A DNA stretch of 54,538 nt from Terribacillus aidingensis (GTDB lineage: Bacteria > Bacillota > Bacilli > Bacillales > Amphibacillaceae): NCBI RefSeq assembly GCF_900215625.1, contig NZ_OBEK01000009.1, positions 1-54,538 on the forward strand, in the 5' to 3' direction. A program made the translations under genes and the position numbers. Numbering within the stretch: the first letter of the stretch is position 1; every line of letters starts with the position of its first letter. A model generated the notes under the pieces. That model had not been told where the DNA came from, searched no databases, and was given only the letters and a program-made list of their open reading frames with translations. Shown here piece after piece: positions 54,478 to 54,538 of this stretch.

Positions 54478-54538
54478 TAGTTAAGTCCTCGATCGATTAG
54501 TATTCGTCAGCTGCACGTGTCACCACGCTTCCACCTCG
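54478..54538 (-). rRNA. 23S rRNA, 3' end (runs off the window)
   Basis: The minus strand reads the conserved 3' terminus of large-subunit rRNA (CGAGGTGGAAGCGTGGTGA, AGCTGACGAATACTAATCG, ending GAGGACTTAAC). The rest lies outside the window. Confidence 0.95.

Overview
The window is a 54.5 kb piece of chromosome from an endospore-forming Firmicute of the family Bacillaceae. It carries spoIIE, spoVT, spoVG, fin, csfB, sspF, yabG, yabP and yabQ. Its gene order, read right to left, follows the origin-proximal csfB to lysS block of Bacillus subtilis. Protein divergence, several missing genes and inserted cassettes show it is not B. subtilis. A halotolerant genus such as Terribacillus is only a guess. 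The block sits between two rRNA operons, both transcribed leftwards: the 23S 3' end and 5S gene lie at the right edge, and the 5' end of another 16S gene lies at the left edge. This corresponds to the rrnA to rrnJ interval of B. subtilis.

Nearly all genes are on the minus strand. From right to left: (1) 54.5-53.2 kb, 23S/5S, then a convergent plus-strand cassette of sigO, yvrJ and rsoA homologues encoding a two-subunit sigma factor. (2) 53-47.6 kb, csfB and the yaaO-tmk-darA-yaaR-holB-ricT-yabA operon. (3) 47.1-45.5 kb, an AT-rich inserted segment with one lipoprotein gene and possible gene remnants. (4) 45.5-43.6 kb, trmN6-like, yazA and rsmI, then divergent abrB. (5) 42.9-30.5 kb, metG, tatD, rnmV, rsmA, yabG, veg, sspF, ispE, purR, spoVG, glmU, prs, ctc and pth. 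(6) 30.4-18.7 kb, fin, mfd, spoVT, an inserted AraC/MFS pair, and the yabM-mazG-rqcP-yabP-yabQ-divIC-yabR series. (7) 18.5-15.8 kb, tRNA-Met, a histidine phosphatase, and a plus-strand MarR/MFS multidrug cassette. (8) 15.4-0.6 kb, spoIIE, yabS, prkD, tilS, hpt, ftsH, hslO, cysK, folP, folB, folK, dusB and lysS.

Most of the block does translation (lysS, metG, tilS, rsmA, rsmI, dusB, pth, rqcP), DNA replication and repair (holB, yabA, mfd, tmk), cell-envelope precursor synthesis (glmU, ispE, yabM), and folate, purine and cysteine metabolism. Interleaved are sporulation genes whose promoters can be read directly. These are sigma-H before spoVG, a 21-bp-spaced Spo0A-type promoter before spoIIE, Spo0A boxes at abrB, sigma-F before fin and csfB, and sigma-G before spoVT. 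A sigma-B-like promoter precedes ctc.

The least expected content is: the split sigma factor cassette beside the rRNA operon with a LexA-like box at its predicted start site; a second LexA-like box inside the trmN6 promoter followed by a 21-codon ORF; short terminator-bearing leaders before lysS and metG; and a second Spo0A-box cluster about 200 bp upstream of abrB. Relative to B. subtilis, pabB/pabA/pabC, yazB, coaX, yabJ, yabE, yaaN and xpaC are missing from their usual places.
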